A stretch of DNA of 64,000 nucleotides from an uncultured Bacteroidales bacterium. Its GTDB lineage: Bacteria > Bacteroidota > Bacteroidia > Bacteroidales > UBA932. A program made the position numbers and the translations under genes. The notes below the pieces were generated by a model. It was not told the origin of the DNA. It searched no databases and saw only the letters and a list, made by a program, of their open reading frames with translations. Positions 16,028-25,416 of the stretch are shown here, one piece after another (the first letter of the stretch is position 1; every line of letters starts with the position of its first letter). The stretch is taken from positions 310,001 to 374,000 of the forward strand of contig CAKUTA010000001.1 of the NCBI GenBank assembly GCA_934691625.1, in the 5' to 3' direction.

Positions 16028-18499
16028 ATGCCGGGAATTTTCGCCAGGATAAAAGATTACCTTGATAACCGCAGCGTGACATTGCGCCGGTTTATAGGGT
16101 TGGCTGTCAGTGTGTTCACGTTGCTAACACTTGTCAGCTGCGTTTCGTATATATTCACATGGAAACAGGATCAGAGCCTGCTCCTGGACCCGGAGATGAT
16201 GGGATCTTCCGCTGCTGCGGCTGCCAATATCGGCGGCAAGGTGGGGCTGCGCCTGTCTGCGCTGCTTGTCAACGACTGGTTCGGTCTCGGGGCTTTCGCT
16301 GTGGTCGTCGCACTTGTGATCCTTTCCGTCAGGCTGCTGTTCGGCCAGCGTAAATTCTCTGTCATAAAGTCTGTGGTTCTGGCACTTACGGCGGCCATGC
16401 TGATGGCATTTGTCCTTGCATATTTCTCGTTGAGGACAGGCATGACATCTGCTCTCGGCGGAAGTCTTGGAGGTGAATGCGGACTTCTGGGAGTGCAGTG
16501 GCTTGAGAGCATGGTAGGCAGCATAGTGACCTTCTTTATACTGGCTGTTCTGTGTATCGCCTGGACATTCTTCTTCAGCAGACGCTTCTCCGCATGGTTC
16601 GTAAATGCCGGTGAGAGCTCCGTCGATGAATGTGATGCCGAAACCGGGACTGCAGAAAGACGCACTTTCAATTTTCTGAAGCGTGAACCTGTGGAAAAGG
16701 CTGAAGAAGAGGCACCTGCAGAACCTGAACCTGCTGAATCCGCTGCCGTTGAGCCTGTGCCTGAACCTGTATCTGAAAGAGAACCTGTGCATGTGGAGCC
16801 TGAACCGGTTCCTGCATTGCCAAGTCCTGCCGCTGCGGTACAGGCAGCATCTGCCGGGCAGCCTGAGAAAGAGGACTTTACGGTAGTCGGCGGAAAGGAT
16901 ATCTCGACGGATGTCCAGGAGGAGCTTCCGAGGATAGATGTACGTGAGGAACTGGAAAATTATGTGTTCCCTTCCCTTGACCTGCTGAAGGATTACGCGG
17001 ATTCCATCCACAGCGTATCTTCAGAGGAGCTTAAAAGAAACAATTTCAAGATAAGGGCGACACTGGAGACATATAAGCAGGGAGTGGACAAGGTCACAGC
17101 CGTGGTCGGCCCGACAATCACCCTGTATAAGGTATATCCGGCAAGCGGAGTGAAGATATCTGCGATCCAGAATCTTCACAAGGAGATAGCCATGGCGCTG
17201 AATTCCACAGGTGTACGTATGGTCCAGCTGCCTGATTCCATAGGTATCGAGGTTCCTAACGATGTCTCTTCAATCGTGCCGTTGAAGGCAATGCTGAATG
17301 ATGATGAGTTCCGTAACAGCAAGGCTGAGCTTCCTGTGGCGATAGGGTATGCGACATTGACACAGAAAGTCAAGGTATTTGATCTGGCTGATGCGCCGCA
17401 TCTTCTCGTGGCCGGAGCCACCAAGCAGGGCAAGTCAGTCGGACTTAATGTGCTGATAGCCTCTCTGCTGTATTCGAAGCATCCTTCAGAGCTGAAATTC
17501 GTCTTCATTGACCCGAAGATGGTGGAGTTCTCTCAGTACAACAAGCTTCTGCGTCATTATCTTGCAGTCCTTCCGACGGCTGCAAGCGAGGACGAGGAGA
17601 TGTCTAATGCCATTGTGAAGAAGGCGTCTTCGGCGGAGGCCATTCTCCGCTCCCTATGCAGTGAGATGGATGCCAGGTATGAGCTTCTGAGCAAGGCCGA
17701 GGTGAGCAACATTGTCCTTTATAATGACAAGTACCGTGATCGTCATCTTCTTCCGACGGAGGGGCATCATTTCCTCCCTTATATCGTGACTGTCATTGAC
17801 GAGTATGCCGACCTGACCATGTCAACGGGGGCTGGCGGTGAGGCCCGCAATATGGCGAGAAGTATTACCAATTCCATTATCCGTCTGGCGCAGAAGGGAC
17901 GTGCGGCAGGTATCCATATTGTCCTGGCTACGCAGAGGCCGTCTGTCGATATCATTACAGGACTTATCAAGGCGAATTTCCCTACACGTATAGCATTCCG
18001 CGTGTTCTCCCGTACTGACTCTCAGACTATTCTTGACAAGACTGGCGCTGAGACACTTATCGGACGTGGAGATATGCTTTATAATGCCGGCATGGAGATA
18101 GAGCGCGTGCAGTGCGCATTTATCGGAAACGGTGAAATTACCGCTCTCACGAACTATATCGGTTCCCAGACAGGATACAAGAAGAGTTACAATACTCCGT
18201 ATTATCTTCCGTCACCGGATGAGGGCAAGACAGAGGACGGGACAGGGGCACTTGATGTCAATGAGCTTGACGAGCGCTTCGAGGAGGCTGCGAGACTGGT
18301 GGTCAATACCCAGAAAGGCTCCACATCTGATCTCCAGAGGCGTCTCGGCATGGGCTATGCCAAGGCCGGAAGGGTAATGGACCAGCTGGAAGCTGCCGGG
18401 ATTGTCGGTCCGCAGGAAGGCTCAAAGCCTAGGCAGGTGCTGATAGCCAGCCCTGAGGAACTTGATCTGAGGCTTAAGGAACTGCGTAGTAATCCATAG
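16028..18499 (+). CDS. ftsK: DNA translocase FtsK/SpoIIIE
   Basis: 823 residues. The N-terminal 200 residues hold four hydrophobic membrane segments. A Pro/Glu/Val-rich linker (about 220-285) follows, shorter than in E. coli. The motor has Walker A GATKQGKSVG near 463-472 and Walker B VIDEYADL near 588, followed by RAAGIHIVLATQRPSVD. The C-terminal 65 residues are the winged-helix gamma domain (STSDLQRRLGMGYAKAGRVM), which reads KOPS-like polar sequences. FtsK anchors at the septum and pumps chromosome termini during division, aiding XerCD resolution. The LolA-like gene follows after 7 bases. Confidence 0.93.
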   Translation: MPGIFARIKDYLDNRSVTLRRFIGLAVSVFTLLTLVSCVSYIFTWKQDQSLLLDPEMMGSSAAAAANIGGKVGLRLSALLVNDWFGLGAFAVVVALVILSVRLLFGQRKFSVIKSVVLALTAAMLMAFVLAYFSLRTGMTSALGGSLGGECGLLGVQWLESMVGSIVTFFILAVLCIAWTFFFSRRFSAWFVNAGESSVDECDAETGTAERRTFNFLKREPVEKAEEEAPAEPEPAESAAVEPVPEPVSEREPVHVEPEPVPALPSPAAAVQAASAGQPEKEDFTVVGGKDISTDVQEELPRIDVREELENYVFPSLDLLKDYADSIHSVSSEELKRNNFKIRATLETYKQGVDKVTAVVGPTITLYKVYPASGVKISAIQNLHKEIAMALNSTGVRMVQLPDSIGIEVPNDVSSIVPLKAMLNDDEFRNSKAELPVAIGYATLTQKVKVFDLADAPHLLVAGATKQGKSVGLNVLIASLLYSKHPSELKFVFIDPKMVEFSQYNKLLRHYLAVLPTAASEDEEMSNAIVKKASSAEAILRSLCSEMDARYELLSKAEVSNIVLYNDKYRDRHLLPTEGHHFLPYIVTVIDEYADLTMSTGAGGEARNMARSITNSIIRLAQKGRAAGIHIVLATQRPSVDIITGLIKANFPTRIAFRVFSRTDSQTILDKTGAETLIGRGDMLYNAGMEIERVQCAFIGNGEITALTNYIGSQTGYKKSYNTPYYLPSPDEGKTEDGTGALDVNELDERFEEAARLVVNTQKGSTSDLQRRLGMGYAKAGRVMDQLEAAGIVGPQEGSKPRQVLIASPEELDLRLKELRSNP

Positions 18500-18506
18500 C
18501 TGCCTT

Positions 18507-19136
18507 ATGCGAAGGTTTATCATGATAATGACGGCGGTTCTTGCCGTGGTGGTCAGTGCGGCAGCGCAGTCTGCCGTGCAGCGCTTTACTGCCGCGGTGG
18601 CAGGCAAGTGCGTGACGTTTCCGTATTCGTTCAGCGTGAATGCCACGGTTGCGGTGAAGGGCAGTGGTGAAGTCAAGGTGCAGGACAATGCTTTCGTGAC
18701 TTCTTATGGTACTGTGGAAATCTATTGTGACGGCGTTACCAGGTGGACTGTGGACAGCGGGTCTCGTGAAGTGATAATAGAACAGGTGGATGGAGGCTCG
18801 GAAGTGGCTGCATCTGTGGATCCGGCATTGATAGTCAGTGAGCTGGATAAGCATTTCAGGATAGTTTCCTCCTCGCGTGTTCAGGATGGCGGTCGTGCGC
18901 TTGAGAAGGTTTCTTTCAGCCCTCTGGACGGGACGCTTGGCATGGCTGCCATGACGGTATGGTTCAGTCTTGCAGCTTCTCCTGCAGTCGTCAAGGCTTC
19001 TATAAAGATGAAGGACGGGACGGTGACGGATTTCTCCATACCGTCAATGTCATTTTCTCAGAAGCTGCCTCTATCCGCTTTCCGCTTCGACATGAAGAAA
19101 ACAGATTCCTCGTGGGTCGTGACAGACCTTAGGTAG
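18507..19136 (+). CDS. LolA-like outer-membrane lipoprotein carrier
   Basis: 209 residues with an N-terminal signal peptide (hydrophobic 4-20, AAAQSA cleavage region). The mature part alternates short beta strands in the LolA manner (FTAAVAGKCVTFPYSFSVN, DGVTRWTVDSGSREVIIEQ, ALEKVSFSPLDGT). LolA-type proteins carry lipoproteins across the periplasm from LolCDE. Adjacency to ftsK is common in Bacteroidota and in proteobacteria, which supports the call. Sequence similarity to classical LolA is weak, so exact carrier function is inferred. Confidence 0.7.
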   Translation: MRRFIMIMTAVLAVVVSAAAQSAVQRFTAAVAGKCVTFPYSFSVNATVAVKGSGEVKVQDNAFVTSYGTVEIYCDGVTRWTVDSGSREVIIEQVDGGSEVAASVDPALIVSELDKHFRIVSSSRVQDGGRALEKVSFSPLDGTLGMAAMTVWFSLAASPAVVKASIKMKDGTVTDFSIPSMSFSQKLPLSAFRFDMKKTDSSWVVTDLR

Positions 19137-19142
19137 CGTTTC

Positions 19143-20225
19143 CTATTTTACAAGATCGAAATTCTCCGATGCCCATTCGTGCATTTTTCCGTCATCTCCT
19201 GAATATATCAGATAGCCGGCAAGCTCGTCAGGGCGGCTATCTATGAACCTTCTGGCATTGTCCAGACCGCTTACCATGCAGTATGTGGCGTAGGCGTCCG
19301 CATCCGTGGCGTTCTTCGCTACGATTGTGGCGCTCAGTAGATTATGCTGCACAGGATAGCCTGTCCTCGGGTCAATGGTGTGGGCATATTTCTTCCCGTC
19401 CCTTACATAGTATTTCCTGTAGTTCCCGGATGTGACTATTCCGCATGGCGCGTTCTGTGACTGCCACACTCCGTCCAGGTCTGCTCCGGGGTCGTTGTTT
19501 CCGTCAAAAGGCCTGTCTACTCCTACTTTCCATGGCTTTCCTTCCGGATTCACTCCGTCGCAGAAGATTTCCCCTATGTCCACGAGCATGTCCTTTACAC
19601 CAAGGCTGTAGAGATATGATGCCACCACATCGCAGCTGTATCCCTGTGCTATAGCATTGAAATTAAGTCTTGGCAGAGCCTCGGAGATAGTCATCGCTCT
19701 GTCCGTGAGAAGGTCCGCAGAAGATATGGTCCCGTCAGCTCCGGCGGCGGCATGGATGTCGCGCCTCAGGCGTTTCATTCCGCATGAAGACAGAACGGCA
19801 TTGACCTGGTCCGCCGAAGGCATGGTGTCTCTTGTAAAACCGAATCCCCATAGATCGAAGATGGAACCGGAGGCGACGTCGAGAGCTCCGCCTGTCTCTT
19901 CGCAGTAGTCGTATGCGCGTGTGTAGATATCCTCGAACATGGCATTGAGCGGGATCCGTGCACCTGCATTGAACCTGCTTAGAAGTGAACCCTTGTTATA
20001 TCCGGAAAGGGTCGTGTCGATGTCATTCAGGATTGAGTCTATGGCGGTTTTCAGCTCCTGCGGGCTTTTTCTGATCATGCCTGAATCTCCGCGCAGGTTC
20101 ATTTTTACGCTGTAGGTGCCACCCTGGGCATATCCCTGTATGACAATGTATCTGCCTCGCTGGCTGCATGCTGAAACCACAATGGCGGCTGCCAGGATGA
20201 CGGCTGATGTCTTGAAAAATTTCAT
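19143..20225 (-). CDS. apbE: FAD:protein FMN transferase (ApbE), lipoprotein
   Basis: 360 residues. The lipoprotein signal ends in VVSACSQ (Cys near 20). Family blocks are clear: QGGTYSVKM, LFNLS-type SGSIFDLWGFG, NFNAIAQGYSCDVVASYL, MLVDIGEIF and the C-terminal KKYAHTIDPRTGYPV followed by NATDADAYATYCMV, which bind flavin and magnesium. ApbE transfers FMN from FAD onto Thr residues of Rnf/Nqr-type subunits and other flavoproteins at the cell envelope. No rnf or nqr gene is in the window. The gene is convergent with the LolA-like gene, with only six bases between their ends. Confidence 0.92.
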   Translation of the reverse strand: MKFFKTSAVILAAAIVVSACSQRGRYIVIQGYAQGGTYSVKMNLRGDSGMIRKSPQELKTAIDSILNDIDTTLSGYNKGSLLSRFNAGARIPLNAMFEDIYTRAYDYCEETGGALDVASGSIFDLWGFGFTRDTMPSADQVNAVLSSCGMKRLRRDIHAAAGADGTISSADLLTDRAMTISEALPRLNFNAIAQGYSCDVVASYLYSLGVKDMLVDIGEIFCDGVNPEGKPWKVGVDRPFDGNNDPGADLDGVWQSQNAPCGIVTSGNYRKYYVRDGKKYAHTIDPRTGYPVQHNLLSATIVAKNATDADAYATYCMVSGLDNARRFIDSRPDELAGYLIYSGDDGKMHEWASENFDLVK

Positions 20226-20335
20226 CTGATTATGCTGTTTTATGCCGATGCATTGTCTTCGGCAAAGTATTTGTACAAATGTACACGTTTTTCGAGAGAA
20301 AAATACGATATTTGCATTTATATTGAATTTTGAAA

Positions 20336-21376
20336 ATGAATCTGAAGAGGTTGATAATTATGGCAGCTGCGTTGTCTGTGGCGGCTGCGTCTGTTTCCTG
20401 CAAGAAAGATAAGGATGATGATACAGTGACAAGTGATTCTTTCAGCGGTACATTGGCGGTGAGCGGTGTCCCTGCTTTCGTGCTGAAGGGTGACACTGTA
20501 AAGGCGTTGCCTTCGGGGCTGGAAAGTGAGAGCGTGGACATCGGATACTACTGGACAGCATCCCCGCTTGTCCCGGAAAGGGATACTGTAAGGCATCTTG
20601 GTGACTCTGAGACCAATAAGGGCGAGTTCAGCTTGAAGATAAAGGATACGTTGTGCACTGTGACATTCTCATGCACGGCTTTCGCTACAGGATATTACAG
20701 CCAGACTGCGACAGCCTACTGCACGATTGTTGATCCTGATTTCGGAGGTACCATCTCTGGGGATGGCGTGAATGCTGATATGCAGTCTGTCACAGATGCC
20801 CGCGATGGCAAAGTATATTATTATAAGTCAATCGGAGAGCTCGACTGGTTCGTAAGGAATCTTGCGTATAAGGGTGGGGACGCTGGTGAGTCTTATCGTG
20901 GCTGCGAGGCTATGGACGGGATATTCGGCCGTTACTATACAAGGAATGAAGCGGCGGAAGCATGTCCGTCTGGCTGGAGACTTCCTTCTGACGATGACTG
21001 GAAGAACCTTGCCGCAGAAGCTGGATATGCTGGCGGAAAGTCTTCTGTATATCCTGGCATTGCCGGCAACCTTATGACGGACGCCTATTTTAACGGGGAG
21101 AAGATGTGGGAGTATTGGCCTGCGGTGAAAATCACGAACAGCACGGGCTTCTCGGCGATCCCTTCTGGCTATGGCATAAAGGGGGCATCCTCCACGTTCC
21201 ATGGCGGATTTGAGAATGCTGTTTACTGGTCTTCATTGCTGTATAGCGATAGTGATGACTCGGAGACGCTGGCTGTAAGCTGGCTGATCAATGTTAACAA
21301 GCCTGATCTGGTCAGCAATGTGGTTTCCGTGGACAGTTTCCTGGCGCCGGTAAGATGTGTCCGTAATAATAATTAA
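20336..21376 (+). CDS. FISUMP-domain lipoprotein
   Basis: 346 residues from the ATG at 20336. A lipoprotein signal ends in AASVSCKKDKDDD, the Cys followed by an acidic/basic tract typical of Bacteroidota surface lipoproteins. The C-terminal 200 residues form a FISUMP domain (Fibrobacter succinogenes major paralogous domain): DGKVYYYKSIGELDWFVRNL, GRYYTRNEAAEACPSGWRLP, DDWKNLA and the closing APVRCVRN. The function of this domain is unknown; it occurs on many surface proteins. lemA follows after 11 bases. The divergent apbE gene is 110 bases away; a TGTACA-AA-TGTACA double palindrome near 20271-20286 lies between them. Confidence 0.8.
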   Translation: MNLKRLIIMAAALSVAAASVSCKKDKDDDTVTSDSFSGTLAVSGVPAFVLKGDTVKALPSGLESESVDIGYYWTASPLVPERDTVRHLGDSETNKGEFSLKIKDTLCTVTFSCTAFATGYYSQTATAYCTIVDPDFGGTISGDGVNADMQSVTDARDGKVYYYKSIGELDWFVRNLAYKGGDAGESYRGCEAMDGIFGRYYTRNEAAEACPSGWRLPSDDDWKNLAAEAGYAGGKSSVYPGIAGNLMTDAYFNGEKMWEYWPAVKITNSTGFSAIPSGYGIKGASSTFHGGFENAVYWSSLLYSDSDDSETLAVSWLINVNKPDLVSNVVSVDSFLAPVRCVRNNN

Positions 21377-21387
21377 CACCTGATATT

Positions 21388-21978
21388 ATGAAAAAGGGAC
21401 TGATAATAATCATTGTTATAGCGGTCGTGGTCCTCGGACTTTTCGGCTGGGTCAAATCGACATATAACGGCATGGTCAGCAGCGATGAAGGTGTGAAGGC
21501 CGCATGGGCACAGGTCGAGAACGTATATCAGCGCCGTGCAGACCTTATCCCGAATCTGGTGGCCACTGTGAAAGGGTATGCCGAGCATGAAAGCGGTACT
21601 CTGGAGGCTGTCGTTGCCGCGAGGGCGAAGGCTACACAGGTGACAGTGGATCCGGAGAGCCTTTCGGACAGCGATATCGCTAAATTCCAGTCCGCCCAAG
21701 GGGAACTCGGCAATGCCATAGGGCGTCTGCTTGTTTCTGTGGAGGCGTATCCGGAGCTTAAGGCGAATGAAAACTTCAAGGAGCTGCAGGCGCAGCTGGA
21801 GGGAACGGAAAACCGTATTTCGACCGAGCGTATGAAATTCAATGATGCTGCCAGGTCATATAATACCATGATAAGAAGTTTTCCGCAGAATATCCTTGCC
21901 TCCATCTTTAATTTCGGTCCTAAGGGCTATTTCCAGGCATCTGAAGGAGCCGAGACCGCTCCTAAGGTTGAGTTCTAG
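21388..21978 (+). CDS. lemA: LemA family membrane protein
   Basis: 196 residues. A single N-terminal membrane segment (IIIIVIAVVVLGLFGWV) is followed by the conserved VKAAWAQVENVYQRRADLIP block and long helices (SGTLEAVVAARAKATQ, LLVSVEAYPELKANENFKEL), ending in a FNDAARSYNTMIRSFP segment. LemA proteins are anchored with a coiled helical outer domain; the function is unclear. The TPM-domain gene follows, a pairing that recurs in many bacteria. Confidence 0.93.
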   Translation: MKKGLIIIIVIAVVVLGLFGWVKSTYNGMVSSDEGVKAAWAQVENVYQRRADLIPNLVATVKGYAEHESGTLEAVVAARAKATQVTVDPESLSDSDIAKFQSAQGELGNAIGRLLVSVEAYPELKANENFKELQAQLEGTENRISTERMKFNDAARSYNTMIRSFPQNILASIFNFGPKGYFQASEGAETAPKVEF

Positions 21979-22051
21979 ATTCTTATTGCTCCTTCCGGAT
22001 TATTTCTGGCATTCCTCGGCATATAGCTCGTTACGGAAACATCGTTCAGTT

Positions 22052-22846
22052 ATGTCAATAAGGCAAATATCTATAATCGCGCTGCTGCTGACAGTATTTT
22101 CGTCGGCGGCAGTTGCTTTTCCTTCCCGTCCTCAGCCTCAGCGCCTGGTCAATGACCTTGCAGGAATATTCACTCCCGGACAGGTGGCGGATCTGGAGCA
22201 CCGGCTCGTGGTGCTGGACGACTCCACATCCAATCAGATCACTGTAGTTACAGTTTCTGATCTGGAGGGCTATGAGCCAGCCGAGTATGCCACGAAAATA
22301 GGTCTAGAATGGGGTGTCGGCTCCAAGGATTTCAATAATGGCGTGGTGCTTCTTGTGAAGCCGAAGACTTCAGATTCTGGCGGATGCGTTTCTATACAGG
22401 TGGGCTATGGGCTGGAGGGTGCCATACCTGACGCCTATTGCAAGCGCATCATCGAGAATGATATGATACCGCATTTTCGTCAGGGTGACTATTTCGGTGG
22501 AGTCTCTGATGCTGTAGATATACTTTCGGCCCTTGCCAGCGGAGAGATTTCTGTAGCGCGGGACAAAGATGAAGGCTCGGAAGATTCTCCTGCATATATC
22601 CTGCTCTCTGTGATTATCTTCCTGTTCATAGTATGGATTCTGGCAAAGCATAGCGGAGGCCGTAATGGCGGCGGCTCCGGCAGTTCTGGCAATGGACGCT
22701 CGCGCAGCTCGTCTTCTCCGGATATCTTCTTCGGCCCTATGTCCGGCGGCTCTTTCGGAGGTCCTTCCGGAGGCATGTCCGGCGGAAACTTCGGTGGTTT
22801 CGGTGGCGGCTCCTTCGGTGGCGGCGGTGCCTCAGGCAAATGGTGA
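22052..22846 (+). CDS. TPM-domain protein (YgcG family) with Gly/Ser-rich tail
   Basis: 264 residues from the ATG at 22052. A signal peptide (1-23) is followed by the TPM domain (about 30-155): VNDLAGIFTPGQVADLE, SNQITVVTVSDLEG and the GVGSKDFNNGVVLLV strand. One membrane segment lies near 180-198 (YILLSVIIFLFIVWILA). The tail is almost wholly Gly, Ser and Phe (GGSFGGPSGG type), as in other YgcG-like proteins. TPM domains of photosynthetic and bacterial proteins have weak phosphatase activity or act in membrane-protein turnover. The frame stays open upstream inside lemA, but only this start gives a signal peptide. Confidence 0.88.
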   Translation: MSIRQISIIALLLTVFSSAAVAFPSRPQPQRLVNDLAGIFTPGQVADLEHRLVVLDDSTSNQITVVTVSDLEGYEPAEYATKIGLEWGVGSKDFNNGVVLLVKPKTSDSGGCVSIQVGYGLEGAIPDAYCKRIIENDMIPHFRQGDYFGGVSDAVDILSALASGEISVARDKDEGSEDSPAYILLSVIIFLFIVWILAKHSGGRNGGGSGSSGNGRSRSSSSPDIFFGPMSGGSFGGPSGGMSGGNFGGFGGGSFGGGGASGKW

Positions 22847-22921
22847 TGCCCGCGGTGCGCTTATCGTTAGCGTCATTGTAGCCAATTGAATACCGCCTCT
22901 TGCTGCAGATCCCTTAATATC

Positions 22922-23068
22922 GCAAACAAGTCACGTACATGGGTCTGCCCTGCAGATGCTTCCATGGCACATTGGCGTTCTTGACAGGCTTCATTCCGAG
23001 CGGCTCGCGAACACGGATCAGCCCGGCAGGATCTCCAGTGGCACATTCTTGTACGTGACTTGCTTTGC
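22922..23068. repeat. Long inverted repeat of about 147 bp in a gene-free spacer
   Basis: Arms containing CAAGTCACGTACA lie at 22922-22939 and, inverted, at 23050-23068; flanking bases (GCAAA/TTTGC) extend the pairing. Inside, TGGCACATT occurs twice in direct orientation, near 22964 and 23038. No frame of note crosses it. It lies in the 459-base spacer between the TPM gene and the accessory block, next to a family-1 repeat. It could be a small mobile element or a structured RNA. Confidence 0.5.
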
Positions 23069-23117
23069 GGCTGAAACTAATCTAATCCCTCTCGCAGAAG
23101 TTGCGAACTGAGCCATC

Positions 23118-23193
23118 GCTGATTATCAGCGAATTATGAATTTCAAAGTACGTGGTGATGACATTTGAGATTTGTAACTCGTTGATAATCAGC
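23118..23193. repeat. Family-1 palindromic repeat, copy 3
   Basis: GCTGATTATCA opens and TGATAATCAGC closes this 76-bp imperfect palindrome. Internal blocks TTATGAATTTCAAAGT and ATGACATTTGAGA match the copy at 4345-4416 in order and spacing. It lies upstream of the first unrecognised lipoprotein gene. Confidence 0.65.
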
Positions 23194-23305
23194 TGCAGCT
23201 GTATTAATATGCCACAGGATCTGAAAAAAGTTGATTTTTGATTAGTATATTTTGCATATCAAGTTGTTATTATAGAGAACTGGGCATCAGACTAAATCCT
23301 GATGC

Positions 23306-24673
23306 ATGGCAGAGCATAACAAAAAAATGCAGAATATGCGAAAAATTTATCAACTTTCAATGATGCTTGGTGCTGTAGCATTAATCTCTTGTTCAAAAGA
23401 AATGGACATGGAACAAATCAGCACATCAGATCCGGATAACTATGATAATGTCGTTGTTTCAGCACCTAGAGTGTTCTCTTCAGCGGAAGAACTTGTCTGC
23501 GCTGTCAATGCGCTACGTGAAGGTAATCTTCTGACGAAATCTGAGACAAATTCATTCGTGTCCTACTATGAAACCGTCATGCAGGAATGTGGATATGATG
23601 ACCGTCCTAATGCAATATATAGCGAGGCTTTCGGGGCAATCCTTAATTCTGCTGGCGAAGTTATATATGGTGATATCTTTGTGAAAGTGGGAGAAGAAGG
23701 GATCTTTTATGGGCCTTTGGCTGACAGTTGCACCGTAAGACAGTTGGCATCTTTTAAAGGAATGTCGCAAATGTGCGAGAAAGCCGTATGCCCTTATTTT
23801 TCAGAAGACGCAGATACTTATTCTGTTACAGGATATGATGGGATATATGTAGTTGATACATTTGGCTATATCTCTGGTTCGCAAAATGAAAGCTACGATA
23901 CTGCTGATGGCGACATTCATACGAAGGTGTATGTGGATGGCGTATATCAGGAACTGACTGTTACTGCTGGGCAGCTATTTGGAGGAACCGGTTCTGCTGC
24001 GGACTGGTCTAAAAGCTTCACGAAACCTAATTCAGGTGATCAGAAAGTCAAGTTCAGCGACAAGAAACATTGTAACGATACGAAGATGTTCCAGCAGCAT
24101 TATGGCGTTGACAGTGAAGATGGAATCAAGACCAAGACAATGAAAAAACGCCTTGGTACCGTCTGGGACAAGGTCAATAATCCTCTTGAAGCAGGGATAA
24201 AGAATATATCAATACGCGTTCTTGCAGATTTCAAGAATTGCACCAGCAATGACATTTGCTATACGGCGTTCCAGAATAAGAGATATTATGTGTATGTTCA
24301 CCAGATGCGAGGAACGAGTGCCAATTGGGTTGCTAATCTGAATGATAGCTCTGTCAAATCATACTTGACGAAAGGCACACAATTTGCATCAGAAATAAAT
24401 TATAATAAGACACCGGAGGCTGTACTTTTTGTGCTTGATAATGATACAGCGATACTGAGGTTTCCGGACAAGTATAGGTATGAATCAAATAATAGTGTGA
24501 TGAAAGTTCCATGGCTGACTCCATTCGGTGGTGTTTTTGCTGCTAAGGATTCAAGAACAAATGCAGGATGGACAACTGCCGGGCAGTTCCATGTCGAGAA
24601 ATTGGATGCTTATGCATGCTCAATCCGCGGTAATGACAAGAAAGGAACGATGCTTCATTACAAATACCAGTAG
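23306..24673 (+). CDS. Unrecognised exported lipoprotein
   Basis: 455 residues. The signal peptide contains LGAVALISCSKEMD, so the mature protein starts at a lipid-bearing Cys near 29. ATG codons at 23327 and 23336 are alternative starts. The N-terminal region has a helix-like FSSAEELVCAVNALREG segment; the middle has short beta-rich blocks with repeated GYDGIYVVDTFGYISGS and VYVDGVYQEL; the C-terminal half is basic and Tyr/Trp-rich. I do not recognise a family or catalytic motif. Codon use is more AT-rich than in the housekeeping genes upstream. It heads four exported-protein genes in a row, a likely accessory surface cluster. Confidence 0.75.
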   Translation: MAEHNKKMQNMRKIYQLSMMLGAVALISCSKEMDMEQISTSDPDNYDNVVVSAPRVFSSAEELVCAVNALREGNLLTKSETNSFVSYYETVMQECGYDDRPNAIYSEAFGAILNSAGEVIYGDIFVKVGEEGIFYGPLADSCTVRQLASFKGMSQMCEKAVCPYFSEDADTYSVTGYDGIYVVDTFGYISGSQNESYDTADGDIHTKVYVDGVYQELTVTAGQLFGGTGSAADWSKSFTKPNSGDQKVKFSDKKHCNDTKMFQQHYGVDSEDGIKTKTMKKRLGTVWDKVNNPLEAGIKNISIRVLADFKNCTSNDICYTAFQNKRYYVYVHQMRGTSANWVANLNDSSVKSYLTKGTQFASEINYNKTPEAVLFVLDNDTAILRFPDKYRYESNNSVMKVPWLTPFGGVFAAKDSRTNAGWTTAGQFHVEKLDAYACSIRGNDKKGTMLHYKYQ

Positions 24674-24698
24674 ATAATAACTCTAAAAATATCATATT

Positions 24699-25304
24699 AT
24701 GAAGATGGTTATAAGAAAGGCCATGATAATTATTGCTGGACTTTCAGTGTGTGCTTCTTCGTTTGCTGCTACCCCTGTGACAGAAAAAAAAGATGATGGC
24801 TCTCAAAAGATTGTATTTCAGAGCGGATATGGATTCTCCCTGTCGAAATACAAAGGGAACGGGAGTGAAGTCTCCAACGGATTTTCTATGAGTCAGACTC
24901 TGCTGTATTCGCCTTTCAGACATTGGGCATTCGGGCTTGATTTCGGTCTGGAAAAGGCTGTCGGTAAAGGTTCTGATAAAGAATGGAACTGGGATTATAG
25001 AGATTATACAGATTGTCTGCATATCGGTCCTGCCGTGTCATTCTATCCTCTTCGTACTGTTAAACATGATGTGTATTGTATGCTATCTGTCAAGTATGCA
25101 CGTGTTTCAGATGTCAGAAAGAATATGCTCCAGAACAATGTCGTCGAATGGTATCGCACTGTAAGAAACTGTGCAGGCTATCAATTCTCTGCAGGATATA
25201 ATTATAACTTTACCAGAAATATTGGTGCCGGCATAAAGGTGAACGCCATGTATTGCTATGGGATGCATGTTTCTACGCTGTTGAATATGTCATTCAGGTT
25301 CTAG
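24699..25304 (+). CDS. Probable outer-membrane beta-barrel protein
   Basis: 201 residues with a signal peptide (IIIAGLSVCASSFA). The mature chain consists of alternating amphipathic strands with aromatic ends: QSGYGFSLSKY, FSMSQTLLYSPF, WAFGLDFGLE, HIGPAVSFYPL, YCMLSVKYARVS, GYQFSAGYNYNF and a terminal TLLNMSFRF. The C-terminal Phe is the usual signal for barrel insertion. The pattern fits a small eight-strand barrel of the OmpA/OmpW size class. No specific family can be named. It follows the first lipoprotein gene after 25 bases. Confidence 0.65.
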   Translation: MKMVIRKAMIIIAGLSVCASSFAATPVTEKKDDGSQKIVFQSGYGFSLSKYKGNGSEVSNGFSMSQTLLYSPFRHWAFGLDFGLEKAVGKGSDKEWNWDYRDYTDCLHIGPAVSFYPLRTVKHDVYCMLSVKYARVSDVRKNMLQNNVVEWYRTVRNCAGYQFSAGYNYNFTRNIGAGIKVNAMYCYGMHVSTLLNMSFRF

Positions 25305-25416
25305 ACTCGTGTGTATATAATAACAGGAACAATAAATATCAGATGCATTGCTCCACGGGAGATTGTGAAAAACGTCTTCCGTGGGGTATTGTGTCCAGAA
25401 CATATCTGATTATGCA

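Noticed and set aside
25352..25384. Hairpin CCACGGGAGA/TCTTCCGTGG near the start of the large lipoprotein gene as a terminator or riboswitch
   Set aside because: There is no U-run and no known aptamer pattern; it remains an unexplained stem-loop.
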